Shown here: in pieces, positions 41,616 through 44,752 of the stretch
How positions within the stretch are numbered: position 1 is the stretch's first letter
Layout of the letters: each line of letters opens with the position of its first letter
Source: JBCCSZ01 sp039199225
GTDB lineage: Bacteria > Bacteroidota > Bacteroidia > Chitinophagales > Saprospiraceae
Length of the DNA: 44,752 nt
NCBI GenBank assembly: GCA_039199225.1
Contig: JBCCSZ010000013.1
Coordinates: 1 to 44,752 of the forward strand
Reading direction: 5' to 3'
Translations under genes and position numbers: made by a program
The notes under the pieces: generated by a model
What the model saw: only the letters and a program-made list of their open reading frames with translations
Databases searched by the model: none
Told to the model about the DNA's origin: nothing

Positions 41616-44600
41616 ATGAACATTCGGATCAAAAATCTGCCTTTTTTGTGCTACTTCGGCCTCTTTTGCAGTCTGTGCTTTACAGCTTGTTCTACCATGG
41701 AAGAGCCGCCAAAAAAGGCAGCAGAAGCCCTCAGTTCCGTTGATCGTAAGCACCGGCCCTACGACCATTTCTTTTTACAGCGGTCTTTTCCAGAAGCAAG
41801 TTTGGACATTCAGCAATACGAATCCGTTTTGCGATCGGCGAAATTTCAAGCTAGAAATGGCAATTTGCCACTCGGCTTTGGAGAGGTTTGGACCGAACAG
41901 GGGCCAGGAAACATTGGCGGGCGCATCAACACCATTGCCATCCACCCACAAAACGATGACATTATGTATGCGGGTCTGCCCGCAGGTGGGGTGTTCAAAA
42001 CGACCGATGGTGGAGACAATTGGTTTCCCATTTTTGATGAAGCTTCCAATTTAGCTGTCGGACATATACAAATCGATCCCTCCAACGCCAATACGATCTA
42101 TGTCGGAACGGGTGATCCCAACATCATGGCTTATCCTTTCATCGGCGATGGCCTCTACCGCAGCCGCAATGGGGGCGAAAGTTGGGAACATCTCGGCTTG
42201 ACCGACCAGCGCATCATCTCAAAGGTGGTCATTCACCCCCAAGATTCCAATGTTATCTATGCTGCCTGCATGGGCTTGCCTTTTGAAAAAAACAACGATC
42301 GAGGGGTCTACAAGAGCATCGACGGGGGTCAGAGTTGGTCACAGGTCTTACTGGTCAGCGACAGTACTGGCGTCATCGACCTGTTGATGGACCCACAAAA
42401 CCCGCAACGCCTATATGCGGCTACCTGGGATCGCATCCGCAACAACTTTCAATCCATTGTTTCTGGATACGGTGCAGGTGTCTTTCGAACAGAGAATGGC
42501 GGACAAAGCTGGGAGAAGCTGACCAATGGGCTGCCACAGGGGAAATTTTCCCGGGTAGGACTGACCATGTCGGCCGTCAACCCCCAAACGGTTTTTGCAC
42601 TTTTCAATGACGACCGCACTTTTGAAGTGCAGGGAATCTATAAAACGACGGATGCAGGTGACAGTTGGGAGGCCATTACGTTGAGCGGACAAAGCAATAG
42701 TGTCAATGGTGCCATGGGGGGCATGGGGTGGTATTTCGGACAGCTTCGGGTGCATCCACAGGATGACGATCGATTGTACGTCTTGGGCGTCACGCTTTGG
42801 CAGTCCAATACAGGCGGCGCCACCTGGCTGCGATTTGGCGCCACGCCCAATGGGGTAGAGCCTCATGTGGATTATCACGACCTACAATTTACTTCGGATG
42901 CTTCCATCATCGTCGGAACGGACGGCGGACTGTACAAGCTGCCATCGACAGATCGAAATTGGCAAGACATCGACAACATTCCAGCCACCCAATTTTACCG
43001 AATAGGTTACAATCCGCATCGACCGGAAACGTACTATGGCGGTGCGCAAGACAATGGGACCATTAGCGGCAATAAGGAGGGCTTCAACGACTGGGAGCGA
43101 ATCCTCGGTGGCGATGGTTTTCAGCCTGTTTTTCATCCAACAGATTCCAATATTTTCTACGGAGAATTTCAATTTGGACTCATTTACAGGACAGCAGATG
43201 GTGGCAATCGATTCACAGCTGCCATCGATGGCATTGCCATCAACGATCCTCGCAATTGGGACATGCCTTACTTTATGAGTCCTAACACGCCCGATTTACT
43301 CTACACCGGAACCAATCGAGTCTATCGGGCGCAAAGTCCGGGACAAAACAGCCCTTGGACGGCCATCAGCCAGGATTTGACCAACCCCATCAAGACCGTA
43401 CCAGGCTTTCATACCATATCTACTTTGGATGAATCGCCTCATCAAGAAGACCTATTGTATGTCGGGACAAGCGATGGGAACCTTTGGCGGACGGAGAATG
43501 CCGGCTCCCAGTGGACCTCCATTCGCAATGGACTTCCGCTGCGCTACATTACAGCAGTGGTCGCCTCTCCCGATAGCGCGGATCATGTCTTTGTGAGCTT
43601 TTCGGGCTATAAGGACAATGAGTTTACACCTCTGCTCTATAAATCTGTCGATCGAGGGCAGCAATGGAGATCATTAAAAGGCGACCTTCCGGATTTTGCC
43701 ATCAATGATTTTGTGGTGCTTCCAGACCGGGGTGAGCAGGCATTATTTGTAGCCACAGACGGAGGGATTTACGGAAGCTTGAATGGTGGGGAGAATTGGC
43801 ATCGCCTGGGCAGTGCATTTCCTTTTGTACCAGTGTATGACATCCTTCACAATGTAGCCAAAAACGAACTGGTCGCTGGCACCTTTGCCCGTTCCATCCT
43901 TACGTATCCCTTAGACTCCATCGACTTTGACAACAATCCAAGCTTTCGCTACAGCGGACGGATTGTGACAGCATCGGGAGAGGCGGTTCAAGGGGTTCGC
44001 ATGCTGTTGCAGCAAGGAGGACGTACGAGTGAGCTTAACAATGGGGTAGATGGTACTTACGCTTTTGACGACATCAGCCATTCCAGCGAGTTGAGTATTC
44101 GCCCGAGCAAAAACGTCGGTGCGTCCAATGGCATTTCTGCCTACGACTTGGTATTGATCTCCAAGCATGTATTGGAAATAGAATTGCTCGACGATCCTTA
44201 CAAAATCATTGCAGCAGATGCGAATCGGTCGAATAGTATCACGGCCTTTGACCTGGTGGATATTCGGCGCATTATTTTAGACGTGGATACCAGCTTTCGG
44301 GAGGCGGACAGTTGGCGATTTGTCCTGCAAGACCACGTTTTTTCCAATCCAGCCGATCCATTTGAGGGAGGTATTCCAGCGGCACACATTCAAAACAGTC
44401 CTACCAGTGATGCTTCCGATATTCATTTTATTGGCATCAAGCTGGGAGATGTCAATGGCAGTGCCAATCCTTCAGAGGCGATTTCGACAGTTGCCGTGGA
44501 GCAACGCCGCAAAGTGTCTTTAGAGATACCTGCCGTTTCTTCAAACGAAGGAGAGCGCTTGCGCCTGCCCGTGTACAGCAAGGATTTGAATGGCTTATCT

Positions 44601-44752
44601 GCTGCCCAATTTGGCCTGTCTTTCGATGCGGATGCTTTGGAGTATGTTGGCGTAGAGCGGGGAGGGCTTCCCAATTTTTCTGCCGAGTCGGTGGGTGAAA
44701 AATACAGAGAATCAGGGGTGTTGACCTTTGTGTGGATCAATCCAAGGTCGGA
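41616..44752 (+). CDS. Secreted beta-propeller (BNR/sortilin-like) protein with dockerin/cohesin-like tail (3' end outside window)
   Basis: The frame from ATG 41616 is open for 1,045 codons to the window edge. The start is a secretion signal (MNIRIKNLPFLCYFGLFCSLCFTACS), possibly a lipoprotein one. Residues ~85-770 are repeated blades of the sortilin/BNR type: G-P-G-N-I-G-G-R-I, G-V-F-K-T-T-D-G-G-D-N-W, G-V-Y-K-S-I-D-G-G-Q-S-W, and G-G-A-Q-D-N-G. A carboxypeptidase-like beta domain (~785-830) follows, then dockerin-like repeats (S-A-Y-D-L-V-L-I-S-K-H, D-A-N-R-S-N-S-I-T-A-F-D), an I-G-I-K-L-G-D-V-N-G-S segment and a cohesin-like domain that runs off the edge. A T9SS sorting end is expected beyond it. 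GH74-like propellers share this fold, but no glycosidase activity can be claimed. Confidence 0.88.
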   Translation, partial: MNIRIKNLPFLCYFGLFCSLCFTACSTMEEPPKKAAEALSSVDRKHRPYDHFFLQRSFPEASLDIQQYESVLRSAKFQARNGNLPLGFGEVWTEQGPGNIGGRINTIAIHPQNDDIMYAGLPAGGVFKTTDGGDNWFPIFDEASNLAVGHIQIDPSNANTIYVGTGDPNIMAYPFIGDGLYRSRNGGESWEHLGLTDQRIISKVVIHPQDSNVIYAACMGLPFEKNNDRGVYKSIDGGQSWSQVLLVSDSTGVIDLLMDPQNPQRLYAATWDRIRNNFQSIVSGYGAGVFRTENGGQSWEKLTNGLPQGKFSRVGLTMSAVNPQTVFALFNDDRTFEVQGIYKTTDAGDSWEAITLSGQSNSVNGAMGGMGWYFGQLRVHPQDDDRLYVLGVTLWQSNTGGATWLRFGATPNGVEPHVDYHDLQFTSDASIIVGTDGGLYKLPSTDRNWQDIDNIPATQFYRIGYNPHRPETYYGGAQDNGTISGNKEGFNDWERILGGDGFQPVFHPTDSNIFYGEFQFGLIYRTADGGNRFTAAIDGIAINDPRNWDMPYFMSPNTPDLLYTGTNRVYRAQSPGQNSPWTAISQDLTNPIKTVPGFHTISTLDESPHQEDLLYVGTSDGNLWRTENAGSQWTSIRNGLPLRYITAVVASPDSADHVFVSFSGYKDNEFTPLLYKSVDRGQQWRSLKGDLPDFAINDFVVLPDRGEQALFVATDGGIYGSLNGGENWHRLGSAFPFVPVYDILHNVAKNELVAGTFARSILTYPLDSIDFDNNPSFRYSGRIVTASGEAVQGVRMLLQQGGRTSELNNGVDGTYAFDDISHSSELSIRPSKNVGASNGISAYDLVLISKHVLEIELLDDPYKIIAADANRSNSITAFDLVDIRRIILDVDTSFREADSWRFVLQDHVFSNPADPFEGGIPAAHIQNSPTSDASDIHFIGIKLGDVNGSANPSEAISTVAVEQRRKVSLEIPAVSSNEGERLRLPVYSKDLNGLSAAQFGLSFDADALEYVGVERGGLPNFSAESVGEKYRESGVLTFVWINPRS

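Overview
The window looks like chromosomal DNA from a member of the Bacteroidota, most probably of the Saprospiria type. The signs are secreted proteins ending in type IX secretion (T9SS) C-terminal domains, HYR, GEVED, C-type lectin, DUF5686 and carboxypeptidase-regulatory-like domains, almost no Shine-Dalgarno sequences before start codons, and repeated use of the Bacteroidota promoter element TAnnTTTG (with TTTG upstream in the best cases). I see no rRNA, tRNA, CRISPR array, insertion sequence or prophage.

Layout. (1) 1-6307, forward: a giant membrane protein, cut by the window edge, that appears to fuse a SEDS (FtsW/RodA-like) glycosyltransferase to a penicillin-binding transpeptidase. 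It is coupled by ATGA overlap to a small membrane-anchored protein and followed by a DUF4407 protein. (2) 6344-10746, reverse: the leucine pathway leuA, leuC, leuD, leuB. An intrinsic terminator and a new promoter element interlock between leuA and leuC. (3) 10905-15093, forward: a helical-repeat protein of unknown role and a DUF5686 protein. (4) 15076-17292: divergent mqnD (futalosine menaquinone pathway) and an RluA-family pseudouridine synthase, with back-to-back promoters. (5) 17321-20992, reverse: an operon of a lipoprotein, an ECF sigma factor and a membrane-anchored protein with a beta-barrel-like C-terminal half, probably an envelope-signalling unit. (6) 21252-31385: a secreted helical protein, a large T9SS adhesin whose C-type lectin domains sit inside HYR domains, a lipoprotein GH9 cellulase and a T9SS subtilisin-like protease. 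(7) 31698-33110: prfB with a programmed +1 frameshift (366 aa when joined), and cutA. (8) 33163-41527: a polytopic membrane protein, an orphan family-5 solute-binding lipoprotein, a T9SS thioredoxin-fold protein, lipB and its overlapping neighbour, an unrecognised protein, a degenerate M15-like peptidase and an M50-like membrane metalloprotease. (9) 41616 to the end: a beta-propeller (BNR/sortilin-like) secreted protein, cut by the window edge, sharing a dockerin/cohesin-like tail with the thioredoxin-fold protein.

How it fits together: housekeeping genes (leucine, menaquinone and lipoate biosynthesis, translation termination, RNA modification) are interleaved with surface and secreted products suited to a particle- or polymer-degrading lifestyle (cellulase, protease, lectin adhesin, propeller protein). 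Most start codons were moved inward from the longest open frame to an ATG with a good signal peptide or one placed just after a TAnnTTTG element. Two real genes, the last propeller gene and full-length prfB, are visible only when the sequence is read beyond a closed single-frame ORF.
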